A stretch of 64,000 nucleotides of DNA, taken from assembly GCA_011050085.1 (NCBI GenBank), contig DRGL01000048.1, positions 26,636 through 90,635 of the forward strand, read 5' to 3'. A program made the translations under genes and the position numbers. The notes beneath the pieces are model-generated. The model searched no databases. It had not been told where the DNA came from and saw only the letters and a list, made by a program, of their open reading frames with translations. The stretch comes from Pricia antarctica (GTDB lineage Bacteria > Bacteroidota > Bacteroidia > Flavobacteriales > Flavobacteriaceae). Of this stretch, positions 45,090 through 55,306 are shown one piece after another. Each line of letters opens with the position of its first letter. The stretch's first letter is position 1.

Positions 45090-45904
45090 GAATACGCGAA
45101 TTCTAAACTGAGTTCACTTTGAAAACACATAAGGCCAATTTTTATATTCCGAATACATTAGAAGGAGTTCATCCTTATTTTTTGTAAGGTAATTGTAGAG
45201 TTTTTGAACTTTTTCAATTTTGGGCAACGTCATAATATAAAGAAACAAATTCTCCTTCCTTAAACTGGCTACTTTTCAACTCCCTACTAACGCTACAACC
45301 GCTCTATTCCATTTTTTTGCAGGACGTCGGGCTTAAGCCTATGGCTAACTTTTGCTGAATAAATCTACCGCAATTAATAAGGTAACTATCGGCACAACTT
45401 TACTTAAGATCATCCCTTAGCGAATTTAGGTTGGTTGTTCACTTGATATAGGTGATGCGTTTCATACCCAACCAATTAAATGCAGAGAAAGCGAAAAAAT
45501 TGGCCTTAAAGCTGTGGGAATCGCTAACACTGAATCCCGAAATCCTTGTATAAAATTTCTTTGTTCTAAAAATCCCGATAAGTTAGATTTCTCTTAGAAA
45601 GTGAGTAGGCTGCAATGCTTTTTCTAAAAACTCTTTCCCATAACGGGATCAAAGTAATTAATTGAAATAGTATCTACTCCTTACTAATTGTAAGAGGAAA
45701 TTGTGCAGGACTACGGAGTTGAAAATAATGGTTTGAACAAGGGCTATTTCAAACCTATTTGTCTTTTATATTCATATTAGTATATTCACGTACGCAAGCG
45801 GTATTAATTCTAAAAAGACCCTGAAAATAAGAATGAAATATTCGGTACTTTAGGACCGAATTGAATTTCACTATTACCCATACTTTTTCTCTACACCACA
45901 AACT
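45090..45904. other. Long intergenic region upstream of the carboxylate cluster
   Basis: 815 bases. From about 45340 to 45560 two frames read semi-plausibly (for example NAEKAKKLALKLWESLTLNPEIL, 45479-45547) but are broken by stops; this may be a decayed gene. A perfect 7-base inverted repeat lies at 45840-45861. No intact gene or RNA gene is recognised. Confidence 0.4.
45840..45861. promoter_or_regulatory. Inverted repeat ATTCGGT-N8-ACCGAAT
   Basis: A perfect 7-base inverted repeat 44-65 bases before the DUF4212 gene. Its spacer contains TACTTTAG, a one-mismatch -7 element, so a regulator bound here would cover the promoter. Confidence 0.4.
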
Positions 45905-46165
45905 ATGTCTGAAAAACAGAAAATCGCAACGGCCTACTGGAAAGAAAATCTAAAATATTTAATCATTCTGCTTTCCATTTGGTTCATTGTATCCTTTGGC
46001 TGCGGTATCCTTTTTAGGGAGGCGTTAAACGAAATTCGGCTTGGGGGTTTTAAACTAGGTTTCTGGTTTGCCCAGCAGGGATCAATCTATGTATTCGTTA
46101 TACTGATTTTCGTCTATGTATGGCTGATGAATAGGTTGGATAAGAAGTATGGCTTCGATGAGTAA
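45905..46165 (+). CDS. DUF4212 small subunit of a sodium/solute symporter
   Basis: 86 residues with two membrane helices (YLIILLSIWFIVSFGCGILF and FKLGFWFAQQGSIYVFVILIFVYVWLM). The FGxGILF and GFWFAQQGSI pattern is that of DUF4212, a small partner encoded before VC_2705-type symporters. The next gene starts 27 bases later. Predicted to assist that symporter in the inner membrane. Confidence 0.92.
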   Translation: MSEKQKIATAYWKENLKYLIILLSIWFIVSFGCGILFREALNEIRLGGFKLGFWFAQQGSIYVFVILIFVYVWLMNRLDKKYGFDE

Positions 46166-46192
46166 GCAAAACCGCACGCTAAATTATATACT

Positions 46193-47959
46193 ATGAGTGT
46201 ACAAACGTGGACCTGGCTATTGGTCGGGATAACCTTTGCCCTTTATTTCGGAATAGCAATTTGGGCACGGGCCGGCTCAACTAAAGAATTTTATGTTGCC
46301 GGGGGAGGCGTTTCACCTTGGGCAAACGGTATGGCCACGGCAGCCGATTGGATGAGTGCTGCGTCGTTTATCAGCATGGCGGGCATAATTTCCTTTGCCG
46401 GTTACGATGGTTCCGTCTATCTTATGGGTTGGACGGGTGGATATGTATTACTGGCCCTACTTCTCGCCCCATATCTCAGAAAGTTTGGCAAGTTTACCGT
46501 ACCGGACTTTATTGGCGATAGATATTATTCCAACACCGCCAGAACGGTTGCCGTAATCTGCGCTTTAATAGTTTCATTTACTTACGTAGCGGGACAAATG
46601 CGCGGTGTAGGTATTGTATTTTCCCAATTTCTTCAGGTCGATATTACCATGGGGGTGCTTATTGGTATGACAGTGGTCTTGACCTTTGCTTTATTGGGGG
46701 GTATGAAGGGGATTACCTATACCCAAGTAGCACAATATTGTGTTTTGATTTTTGCCTTTATGGTACCTGCATTTTTCATTTCCTTACAAATGACAGGAAA
46801 TATTATTCCGCAGATAGGTATGGGTGGAAAAGTGGAAGGCGGTGCCTTTCTCCTTGATAAGTTGGACGCGCTGCATACTGAATTGGGATTTAACGAATAT
46901 ACTAGCGGAACAAAAAGTACATGGGATGTTTTTGCCATAACCCTAGCCTTAATGACCGGAACTGCAGGTTTACCTCACGTCATCGTGCGCTTTTTTACGG
47001 TTCCTAAAGTAAAGGACGCACGAAAATCCGCCGGATACGCACTATTATTAATTGCCATATTATATACCACCGCACCGGCTATATCCGTTTTTTCACGTAC
47101 CAATCTGATTCAGACCGTAAGCAATCAAGAATATGCAAAGATTCCCGAATGGTTTAAAAATTGGGAAAATACGGGGCTCATCGCTTGGTCGGATAAGAAT
47201 GGTGACGGTAAGATACAATATGTTGCAGGTAACGCCTTGGCTGGAGATAAACCTGAGTTTATTGAAAGGAGAGGCACAAACGGTGAGCGGATAATCTCGA
47301 ATGCAAGTGAAGAGAAAAACGAGCTGTACGTCGATCGGGACATTATGGTTCTGGCAAATCCAGAGATTGCAAATCTTCCGAACTGGGTCATTGCGCTAGT
47401 AGCGGCCGGTGGTCTTGCAGCTGCATTATCAACGGCTGCAGGTCTACTGTTAGTGATCTCAACGTCTATTTCCCGAGATTTGATAAAAAAACAATTAAAA
47501 CCGAACATTTCCGATAAAGGTGAGCTGTTGGCCGCTCGGATCTCAATTTTTGTAGCTATCCTAATTGCTGGTTATTTTGGTATCAATCCGCCAGGGTTTG
47601 TTGCGGCGGTCGTGGCATTGGCATTCGGTTTGGCGGCGGCATCTTTTTTTCCTGCTATTATCTTAGGAATTTTCGATAAGCGTATGAACAACCAAGGTGC
47701 CATTTCAGGTATGGTCGTTGGCATAGTACTCATGCTTTTCTATATGATGAAATTCAAACTCGATATGTTCGGAGGCGGTACACCTAAAGATTGGTGGTTC
47801 GGAACTTCCCCGGAAGGTTTTGGCACTATTGCCATGGTGGTTAACGTTATTATATCGCTTGTGGTCTCTCGAATGACACCTGCTCCACCTCAAGATGTTC
47901 AAGATATGGTCGAGAGTATTCGAATACCATCGGGAGCGGGCGAAGCGTCTGACCATTGA
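46193..47959 (+). CDS. Sodium/solute symporter, VC_2705 subfamily (acetate-permease-like)
   Basis: 588 residues with about 13 membrane helices. Features include FYVAGGGVSPWANGMATAADWMSAASF, TGTAGLPHVIVRFFTV and ALSTAAGLLLVISTSISRD, as in ActP/SSS transporters. A soluble loop after residue 320 carries DKNGDGKIQ (334-342), an incomplete EF-hand-like loop without the terminal acidic residue. Substrate is probably acetate or another short carboxylate, given the acetyl-CoA synthetase gene downstream; this is inference. Confidence 0.9.
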   Translation: MSVQTWTWLLVGITFALYFGIAIWARAGSTKEFYVAGGGVSPWANGMATAADWMSAASFISMAGIISFAGYDGSVYLMGWTGGYVLLALLLAPYLRKFGKFTVPDFIGDRYYSNTARTVAVICALIVSFTYVAGQMRGVGIVFSQFLQVDITMGVLIGMTVVLTFALLGGMKGITYTQVAQYCVLIFAFMVPAFFISLQMTGNIIPQIGMGGKVEGGAFLLDKLDALHTELGFNEYTSGTKSTWDVFAITLALMTGTAGLPHVIVRFFTVPKVKDARKSAGYALLLIAILYTTAPAISVFSRTNLIQTVSNQEYAKIPEWFKNWENTGLIAWSDKNGDGKIQYVAGNALAGDKPEFIERRGTNGERIISNASEEKNELYVDRDIMVLANPEIANLPNWVIALVAAGGLAAALSTAAGLLLVISTSISRDLIKKQLKPNISDKGELLAARISIFVAILIAGYFGINPPGFVAAVVALAFGLAAASFFPAIILGIFDKRMNNQGAISGMVVGIVLMLFYMMKFKLDMFGGGTPKDWWFGTSPEGFGTIAMVVNVIISLVVSRMTPAPPQDVQDMVESIRIPSGAGEASDH

Positions 47960-48340
47960 CCTTTACGCATTAGCTAGCGTGAATCAAAGTATCAAATTCT
48001 GGGTTTTTCAATGCTGTTAGTAGCATTTAGCTTTGTAAAAACCGCAACCCTGATTTTTAGTACCGGACTGTTGTCGAGTAAATTAATACGAATTCTAAAT
48101 TTCTTAAATTAGTGGAGTGAATTATTTTGTAAACCTTTTGAACTATTTTAAATTAAGAAAAGTCACGCACAACCAATGACAATCCCCCCGATTACTTCTC
48201 CTATTAGGCAGAATATTTGCCGAAGGCTTGGTTTCGGGACAATACCTATACCACCGACTAGTAACGACTTTGTAATCGCAGTTAAAGAAGGTCCGTCTAG
48301 CAATATAAATTAGCGGCATATTTAATATTAAAAAATCAGT
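47960..48340. other. Intergenic region between symporter and acs
   Basis: 381 bases, no gene seen and no strong hairpin. No convincing TAnnTTTG promoter was found, so acs may be transcribed from an unrecognised promoter here or from upstream. Confidence 0.4.
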
Positions 48341-50248
48341 ATGAGCAATTATCATATCAAACATTTAGAGGAGTATTTTCAAGTATATCGAAAGTCGGTA
48401 CGCAACCCCGAAGCCTTTTGGGAAGAAATAGCGGAAGAACATTTCTTATGGCGGAAAAAATGGGACACCGTTTTAAGCTGGGATTTTTCGAAACCGGAGG
48501 TAAAATGGTTCGAAGGTGCAAAATTGAATATTACCGAAAATTGTATAGACCGACATTTGGCGACCAGAGGGGATAAAACCGCCATTTTGTTTGAACCCAA
48601 CGGCCCGGATGAAGCTGCTCAACATATCACTTATAAAGACCTGTACCATCGCGTAAATAAGTTTGCAAACGTACTGAAAAGTAAAGGAATCGAAAAAGGG
48701 GATAGAGTCTGTATCTATCTTCCAATGATTCCGGAATTGGCCATTTCCGTATTGGCTTGCGCTCGTATAGGAGCCATACATTCCGTCGTATTTGCAGGAT
48801 TTTCAGCGAATGCACTAGCCACTAGAATAAATGATTCTGATTGTCAGATGGTCATCACTTCCGATGGATCGTATCGCGGTGCCAAGACTATCGATTTAAA
48901 GGGAATCGTTGATGATGCCCTAAATCATTGTAAGAATGTAGAAAGTGTTTTGGTCGCCAAGCGTACACATGCGGAAATCGAGATGATAGAAGGACGCGAT
49001 GAATGGCTCCAACCCTTGCTAGATGAGGCCTCTGACGAATTAACCGCAACCGTCATGAACGCCGAAGACCCTCTTTTCATATTGTACACATCGGGTTCGA
49101 CCGGCAAACCGAAAGGGATGGTACATTCCACAGCCGGGTACATGGTGTATTGTGCCTATACGTTTAAAAACGTATTTCAATATCGAGAAAATGATATTTA
49201 TTGGTGTACGGCAGACATTGGCTGGATAACGGGACATAGCTATATCGTGTATGGACCATTGGCAAATGGCGCCACCACGGTTATGTTCGAAGGCGTACCC
49301 AGCTATCCCGATTATGGTCGCTTTTGGGAGATTGTCCAGAAACACAAGATTACCCAATTTTATACGGCTCCTACCGCTATTCGAGCCTTGGCAAAAGAAG
49401 GTGTTGAACACGTTGAAAAGTATGATCTATCTTCCTTAAAGGTGTTAGGAACCGTTGGCGAACCTATCAATGAAGAAGCTTGGCATTGGTATGATGATAA
49501 TATAGGAAAGAAAAAGTCCCCGATTGTAGACACGTGGTGGCAAACCGAGACGGGTGGCATTATGATAACGCCAATACCTTTTTGTACGCCTACAAAACCC
49601 ACCTATGCAACCTTGCCGTTCATTGGCATTCAACCTGCCTTGATGGATGAAAACGGAAAAGAAATACAGGGAAACCAAGCCGATGGCCGCTTGTGTATTA
49701 AGTTTCCTTGGCCCAGTATGGCACGTACAATTTGGGGCGACCACCAGCGGTATAAAGACACCTATTTTTCCGCTTACGAAAACATGTATTTTACAGGTGA
49801 TGGGGCGCTAAGGGACGATGTAGGCTATTATAGAATAACCGGACGCGTCGATGATGTCATTATCGTTTCAGGTCACAACCTGGGTACGGCACCCATAGAA
49901 GATGCAATCAATGAGCATCCTGCAGTAGCCGAAAGTGCCATCGTTGGCTTTCCCCACGATGTTAAGGGTAATGCGCTGTACGGTTATGTTACCTTAAAAG
50001 AAACCGGAGAAAGTAGAAACCATGATAATTTAAGAAAGGAAATCAATCAAATAATTACCGAACAGATAGGACCGATAGCCAAGTTGGACAAAATTCAGTT
50101 TACAAACGGACTTCCGAAAACCCGTTCCGGAAAAATTATGCGGCGTATTCTTAGAAAAATCGCCAGTAAAGACACCAGCAATTTAGGTGACACAAGCACC
50201 TTATTGAATCCTGAATGTGTTCAGGATATAATGGACAATGCCTTATAA
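48341..50248 (+). CDS. acs: Acetyl-CoA synthetase
   Basis: 635 residues. The adenylate motif is YTSGSTGKPKGMVHS; others are TWWQTETGGIMITP and YFTGDGALRDDVGYYRITGRVDD, and the catalytic lysine in LPKTRSGKIMRR lies near the C-terminus. It activates acetate (and more weakly propionate) to the CoA ester. Length and motifs are those of Acs. It follows the symporter, giving an uptake-activation pair. Confidence 0.95.
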   Translation: MSNYHIKHLEEYFQVYRKSVRNPEAFWEEIAEEHFLWRKKWDTVLSWDFSKPEVKWFEGAKLNITENCIDRHLATRGDKTAILFEPNGPDEAAQHITYKDLYHRVNKFANVLKSKGIEKGDRVCIYLPMIPELAISVLACARIGAIHSVVFAGFSANALATRINDSDCQMVITSDGSYRGAKTIDLKGIVDDALNHCKNVESVLVAKRTHAEIEMIEGRDEWLQPLLDEASDELTATVMNAEDPLFILYTSGSTGKPKGMVHSTAGYMVYCAYTFKNVFQYRENDIYWCTADIGWITGHSYIVYGPLANGATTVMFEGVPSYPDYGRFWEIVQKHKITQFYTAPTAIRALAKEGVEHVEKYDLSSLKVLGTVGEPINEEAWHWYDDNIGKKKSPIVDTWWQTETGGIMITPIPFCTPTKPTYATLPFIGIQPALMDENGKEIQGNQADGRLCIKFPWPSMARTIWGDHQRYKDTYFSAYENMYFTGDGALRDDVGYYRITGRVDDVIIVSGHNLGTAPIEDAINEHPAVAESAIVGFPHDVKGNALYGYVTLKETGESRNHDNLRKEINQIITEQIGPIAKLDKIQFTNGLPKTRSGKIMRRILRKIASKDTSNLGDTSTLLNPECVQDIMDNAL

Positions 50249-50310
50249 ATTCTCAAGGTTTTCCAAAAAAGGCGACCACAAAACGTATTATAATCGAATT
50301 AAACCATTTT

Positions 50311-50790
50311 ATGAGCAGCTACTCCGTAAAGGTTGATGAAGAAGAATTTCAACTGCAAAATACCGATTTGGGTGCCTTGGACATAGACCACATAAAGGGT
50401 TCGGACTTTCATGTCCTGAAAAACAATTCCGCTTTTAATGTACGATTGATAGAGTCCAATTTTGAAAGTCAAAAATTGTCGCTTTCCGTAAATGGAAATG
50501 TATACCATGTCGAAATCAATGACGAAAACGACCAGATGGTTCAACAAATGGGCTTATTGACCAATACATCGCAGGATGTGCAAGACGTCAAGGCCCCTAT
50601 GCCGGGGTTGATTATCGAGATACTGGTGGAGCCAGGACAAACCGTCGAAGAAGGTACTCCCCTACTCATTTTGTCGGCAATGAAAATGGAGAATCAAATA
50701 CTCGCCCGGGATAGCGGTAAAATAAAGGCTATAGCGGTTTCTGTCGGTGATGCCGTTGAAAAATCACAGCTGGTAATCGAAATGGAATAG
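50311..50790 (+). CDS. Biotin carboxyl carrier protein of an acyl-CoA carboxylase
   Basis: 159 residues. The C-terminal biotinyl domain has the biotin lysine in LSAMKMEN (Lys125) and the PMPGLIIEILVEPGQTVEEG start. ATG 50311 is used because the longer frame overlaps acs and lacks family character. It carries carboxybiotin between the two enzymes encoded next, 28 bases and 1.5 kb downstream. Confidence 0.92.
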   Translation: MSSYSVKVDEEEFQLQNTDLGALDIDHIKGSDFHVLKNNSAFNVRLIESNFESQKLSLSVNGNVYHVEINDENDQMVQQMGLLTNTSQDVQDVKAPMPGLIIEILVEPGQTVEEGTPLLILSAMKMENQILARDSGKIKAIAVSVGDAVEKSQLVIEME

Positions 50791-50818
50791 AAAGTGGGAT
50801 GAACCAAATTTTGCAGGT

Positions 50819-52291
50819 ATGAAAAAAGTATTGGTTGCCAATAGGGGCGAAATAGCACTGCGCATAATGAAGACCCTACAAAAAATGGGAATCAAAACCG
50901 TTGCGGTGTATTCCGAGGCAGATCGACATGCGCCGCATGTACGATTTGCGGATGAAGCGGTATTATTGGGCAAGGCACCTTCATCGGCATCCTATTTAGT
51001 GATGGAAAAGCTTATCGATGCCGCAAAGCAGACCGGTGCCGACGGAATTCATCCTGGATATGGTTTTCTTAGCGAGAACGCTATCTTCGCCCAAATGGTT
51101 GCTGATAATGACATAACTTTTATCGGACCACGCCCACACGCAATCAAGATTATGGGCAATAAATTGGCCGCCAAGGATGCCGTAAAAGACTATAATATTC
51201 CCATGGTTCCCGGTGGGGAGAAAGCGATTGCGGATGTAGATCTAGCGCAGAAAGTCGCGTCGGAAATAGGTTTCCCTATTCTTATTAAGGCTTCTGCCGG
51301 CGGTGGCGGTAAGGGAATGCGTATCGTGAATAACCTATCAGAACTACCTGAACAAATGAACCGTGCCATAAGTGAAGCTACGGCAGCGTTCGGCGACGGC
51401 TCCGTTTTTATCGAAAAATATGTAGGCTCACCCCGACATATAGAAATACAGGTTCTTGCAGATACCCATGGCAATATTGTGCACCTTTTTGAAAGGGAAT
51501 GTAGTATACAACGACGACATCAAAAAGTGGTAGAGGAAGCCCCATCATCTATTTTGACGCCTGAAATTCGCTCCGCAATGGGTGAAGCAGCCATAAAAGT
51601 TGCTAAGGCCTGTGACTACATCGGTGCAGGTACGGTAGAATTTCTCTTGGATGAAGACCTAAATTTCTACTTCCTTGAAATGAATACAAGATTACAGGTC
51701 GAACATCCAGTTACCGAGTTGATTACCGGTCTGGATTTGGTTGAGCAACAGATTAAGGTGGCGCGTGGCGAAAAGCTGGAATTCAATCAGGAGGATTTGA
51801 CAATTCATGGACATGCTCTTGAGGTACGCGTTTATGCAGAAGATCCGTTAGATGATTTCATGCCAAGCATCGGTAAATTGATCACGTATCGCACCCCTAC
51901 CGGGGCAGGAATTCGAGTTGATGATGGCTTTGAGGAAGGCATGAACGTGCCTATGTATTACGATCCGATGCTATCGAAACTGATTACATACGGAAAGAAC
52001 CGAGACGAGGCTATTCAGTTAATGATAAAGGCTATTGATACGTACCACATATCCGGCGTAGCCACTACCCTACCTTTCGGGAAGTTTGTCTGTGAGCACG
52101 AGGCGTTCCGTTCCGGCAAATTTGATACCCACTTTGTAAAGGATTTTTATAGTCCGGAGCAATTAACCTCGCAATATAGGCAAGAGAAAGAAATTGCTGC
52201 TTTGGTGGGACTCCAACTATATCTAGAACATAGAAAAAAAATAAATATCCCCAAAACGACCCATTCGAATTGGAAAATGAACAGAATGTAA
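50819..52291 (+). CDS. accC: Biotin carboxylase subunit
   Basis: 490 residues of ATP-grasp type: KVLVANRGEIALRIMKT, the ATP-lid KASAGGGGKGMRIV, ERECSIQRRHQKVVEEAPSS, FLEMNTRLQVEHPVTE and the C-terminal biotin carboxylase domain. It carboxylates biotin using bicarbonate and ATP. Downstream partners suggest use with propionyl-CoA. The symbol refers to the subunit type; it may not be the enzyme used for fatty acid synthesis. Confidence 0.93.
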   Translation: MKKVLVANRGEIALRIMKTLQKMGIKTVAVYSEADRHAPHVRFADEAVLLGKAPSSASYLVMEKLIDAAKQTGADGIHPGYGFLSENAIFAQMVADNDITFIGPRPHAIKIMGNKLAAKDAVKDYNIPMVPGGEKAIADVDLAQKVASEIGFPILIKASAGGGGKGMRIVNNLSELPEQMNRAISEATAAFGDGSVFIEKYVGSPRHIEIQVLADTHGNIVHLFERECSIQRRHQKVVEEAPSSILTPEIRSAMGEAAIKVAKACDYIGAGTVEFLLDEDLNFYFLEMNTRLQVEHPVTELITGLDLVEQQIKVARGEKLEFNQEDLTIHGHALEVRVYAEDPLDDFMPSIGKLITYRTPTGAGIRVDDGFEEGMNVPMYYDPMLSKLITYGKNRDEAIQLMIKAIDTYHISGVATTLPFGKFVCEHEAFRSGKFDTHFVKDFYSPEQLTSQYRQEKEIAALVGLQLYLEHRKKINIPKTTHSNWKMNRM

Positions 52292-52345
52292 TAGCGCCAC
52301 CAAGGGCAACAGTTTGCCCATCGTATTGGATATAAAAAAGTACGG

Positions 52346-53887
52346 ATGAAGGATAAAATAGGAATTCTTGAAGAAAAGCTGGATGCCTCACGCTTAGGTG
52401 GTGGAAAAGAACGCATAGAGAAGCAACATGCCAAAGGAAAACTTACGGCACGGGAACGAGTTCATTTTCTGTTGGATGCCGAATCATTTGAAGAACTGGG
52501 TGCATTAGTTACCCACCGCACGAAGGAATTCGGAATGGACAAGCAAAAATTTTATGGTGACGGTGTCGTCACAGGTTATGGTACTATTCATGGACGGCAG
52601 GTCTGTGTTTTTGCCCAAGATTTTACCGTTTTTGGAGGCGCCCTCTCGGAGACCCATGCCGAAAAGATTTGTAAGATTATGGATATGGCGATGAAAATAG
52701 GGGTACCCATTATCGGTTTAAACGACAGTGGCGGTGCACGTATCCAAGAAGGTGTACGTTCTCTCGGCGGATATGCCGATATTTTTCACCGCAATGTGAT
52801 GGCATCTGGCGTTGTACCACAAATTTCAGCCATAATGGGACCATGTGCCGGTGGTGCAGTGTATTCGCCAGCTATGACGGACTTCACCTTAATGGTAGAG
52901 AATTCCAGTTATATGTTTGTGACCGGTCCTAATGTGGTCAAGACGGTAACGAATGAAGAAGTTTCTGCAGAAGCCTTGGGTGGGGCCATGACGCACGCCA
53001 CAAAATCAGGGGTTACCCACGTGACCGCGGTTAATGATATTGTGTGTATCGAACAGATAAAGCAAATACTCAGTTATATGCCCCAAAACTGTGAAGATTC
53101 GCCAATCGACCTGCCTTTTAAAACTGAAGATGAGATTCGTGAGATTCTGGAAACCTTAGTCCCCGAGCATCCGAATCAGCCGTATGATATGCGGTCGGTT
53201 ATCAATGGAATTATTGATTCCGATTCGTTCTTCGAAATACATAAGGTATACGCCGAGAATATTGTGGTCGGTTTTGCGAGGTTGGCCGGAAAATGCATTG
53301 GTATCGTAGCGAATCAGCCGAATAGCCTAGCCGGGGTATTAGATGTAGATGCCTCCAAAAAGGCTGCACGATTCACACGTTTTTGTGATTGCTTCAATAT
53401 ACCTTTACTCGTCTTGGTCGATGTTCCAGGATTTCTTCCCGGTACCGATCAAGAGTGGAACGGCATCATCACCAATGGCGCTAAACTTTTATATGCGCTT
53501 AGTGAGGCCACAGTGCCCAAAGTAACCGTCATCACCCGCAAAGCGTATGGTGGCGCATATGATGTTATGAACTCCAAACATATCGGTGCCGATATGAATT
53601 ATGCCTGGCCGGGTGCAGAAATTGCGGTTATGGGGGCAAAGGGAGCCAGTGAAATCATTTTTAAAAAAGAAATCCAATCTTCAGAAAATCCCGAAGCGAA
53701 ATTACAGGAAAAAGAAAAAGAATATGCCGATACGTTTGCAAATCCATATAGTGCGGCGGAAAGAGGTTTTATAGACGAGGTAATCTTACCTAAAGATACG
53801 CGTAGGAAATTAATTAAGGCCTTTAGTATGCTTGAAAATAAGGTGGCTGTCCTTCCAAAGAAAAAACACGGAAATATTCCGCTATAA
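52346..53887 (+). CDS. Acyl-CoA (propionyl-CoA) carboxylase beta subunit
   Basis: 513 residues with carboxyltransferase motifs: [24 protein letters not shown], the oxyanion-type [15 protein letters not shown] and [11 protein letters not shown]. It transfers CO2 from carboxybiotin to an acyl-CoA, probably propionyl-CoA, as the mutase genes follow 42 bases later. Substrate is inferred from context. Confidence 0.92.
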   Translation: MKDKIGILEEKLDASRLGGGKERIEKQHAKGKLTARERVHFLLDAESFEELGALVTHRTKEFGMDKQKFYGDGVVTGYGTIHGRQVCVFAQDFTVFGGALSETHAEKICKIMDMAMKIGVPIIGLNDSGGARIQEGVRSLGGYADIFHRNVMASGVVPQISAIMGPCAGGAVYSPAMTDFTLMVENSSYMFVTGPNVVKTVTNEEVSAEALGGAMTHATKSGVTHVTAVNDIVCIEQIKQILSYMPQNCEDSPIDLPFKTEDEIREILETLVPEHPNQPYDMRSVINGIIDSDSFFEIHKVYAENIVVGFARLAGKCIGIVANQPNSLAGVLDVDASKKAARFTRFCDCFNIPLLVLVDVPGFLPGTDQEWNGIITNGAKLLYALSEATVPKVTVITRKAYGGAYDVMNSKHIGADMNYAWPGAEIAVMGAKGASEIIFKKEIQSSENPEAKLQEKEKEYADTFANPYSAAERGFIDEVILPKDTRRKLIKAFSMLENKVAVLPKKKHGNIPL

Positions 53888-53929
53888 ATTGCCTTTGTTG
53901 CCAGATACGCTTTCTAGAACTACATAGTT

Positions 53930-55306
53930 ATGATAGGTAAAAAGTTGTTTGATGATTTTTCCGAAGTTTCGGCCAAAGCCTGGAAACAAAAGATTCAATA
54001 CGACCTTAAGGGAGCGGACTATAACGATAGCTTAGTTTGGCAATCACCTGAAGGAATCGACGTCAAACCCTTTTATCATGCTGATGACCTGAGTACTTCA
54101 AATGCTTCCAGACCATCAGCGCCTGAAGAATGGAATATAGGACAGGTCATTTACGCCGGGAATGCCACTATGGCCAATGAAAAAGCCTTAATTGCCATAG
54201 GGCGCGGTGTAGAATGTATTGCATTTACCATTCCGTCTGAAGAAATCGATATCGAAAAGCTTCTTCTTGGAATAGAGATTAAAAAAATACCGATTCATTT
54301 GAATATGCAATTTTTATCGCATCGCTTTATACAATCCCTCGTAGCATACACTGCAGATTCAGAAAACGTATTTTATAATATTGATGTTATAGGAAATCTG
54401 GCCCGTTCGGGAAATTGGTATTTCAATCTTAAAAAAGATTTTAACCTATTTTCGAAGATTATAACTACGGATACCTTGCATGTCGTTCAGATAGATGTTT
54501 CACTATATGAAAATGCCGGGGCAGATATCACCCAGCAGTTAGGTTATGCCATGGCCCAGGCCAATGAGTATCTGCACTATTTTGAAGAAAAGGGTATACT
54601 TAAAACACTTAAAAGCATTCTTTTTAAAGTTGCTGTAGGTAGTAACTATTTCTTTGAGATTGCAAAACTTCGCGCAATTCGAATCCTATGGAAAACCCTA
54701 GCTACCGAATATGGTCTTCATATTGATTGTGAAATTTCGGCTATGCCTTCTAGACGGAACAAAACAATATATGACTACAATGTAAATTTATTACGATCGA
54801 CCATGGAAAGCATGGCCGGAATATTGGGAGGGGCCAATACTATTTTTAACATGCCCTATGATGCTATCTATCATAAAGACAACGAATTTGGTGAGCGGAT
54901 TGCCCTTAATCAACTCGTACTGCTCAAAAAAGAAAGCTATTTCGATAAAGTGACCAATCCTGCTGATGGAGCTTACTATATAGAAAAACTCACCGCTCAA
55001 TTAGCCGAAAGAGGATTACAATTATTTAAAAAAGTAGAGCGGAACGGTGGCTTTCTAAAGCAGTTAAAGGCACATAAGATACAACAAGAAATCAAGGAAA
55101 ATGCCTTGAAACAAGAGCAGCGATTCGAATCGCAAGAAGATGTTTTGGTGGGAAGCAACAAGTTTCAGAACCAAAACGACAAAATGAAACAAGATTTAGA
55201 AATCCATCCATTTATTAAAATAAATCCAAGAAAAACGATAATCGAACCTGTCGTCGAGCGACGTTTAGCCGAAGCATTGGAAAAAAAGAGACTAGATAAT
55301 GAATAG
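53930..55306 (+). CDS. mutA: Methylmalonyl-CoA mutase small subunit
   Basis: 458 residues, homologous to the large subunit but lacking the cobalamin-binding domain and many substrate residues. Typical pieces are [39 protein letters not shown], and [17 protein letters not shown]. It partners with the catalytic subunit, whose ATG overlaps its stop by 8 bases. Confidence 0.92.
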   Translation: MIGKKLFDDFSEVSAKAWKQKIQYDLKGADYNDSLVWQSPEGIDVKPFYHADDLSTSNASRPSAPEEWNIGQVIYAGNATMANEKALIAIGRGVECIAFTIPSEEIDIEKLLLGIEIKKIPIHLNMQFLSHRFIQSLVAYTADSENVFYNIDVIGNLARSGNWYFNLKKDFNLFSKIITTDTLHVVQIDVSLYENAGADITQQLGYAMAQANEYLHYFEEKGILKTLKSILFKVAVGSNYFFEIAKLRAIRILWKTLATEYGLHIDCEISAMPSRRNKTIYDYNVNLLRSTMESMAGILGGANTIFNMPYDAIYHKDNEFGERIALNQLVLLKKESYFDKVTNPADGAYYIEKLTAQLAERGLQLFKKVERNGGFLKQLKAHKIQQEIKENALKQEQRFESQEDVLVGSNKFQNQNDKMKQDLEIHPFIKINPRKTIIEPVVERRLAEALEKKRLDNE

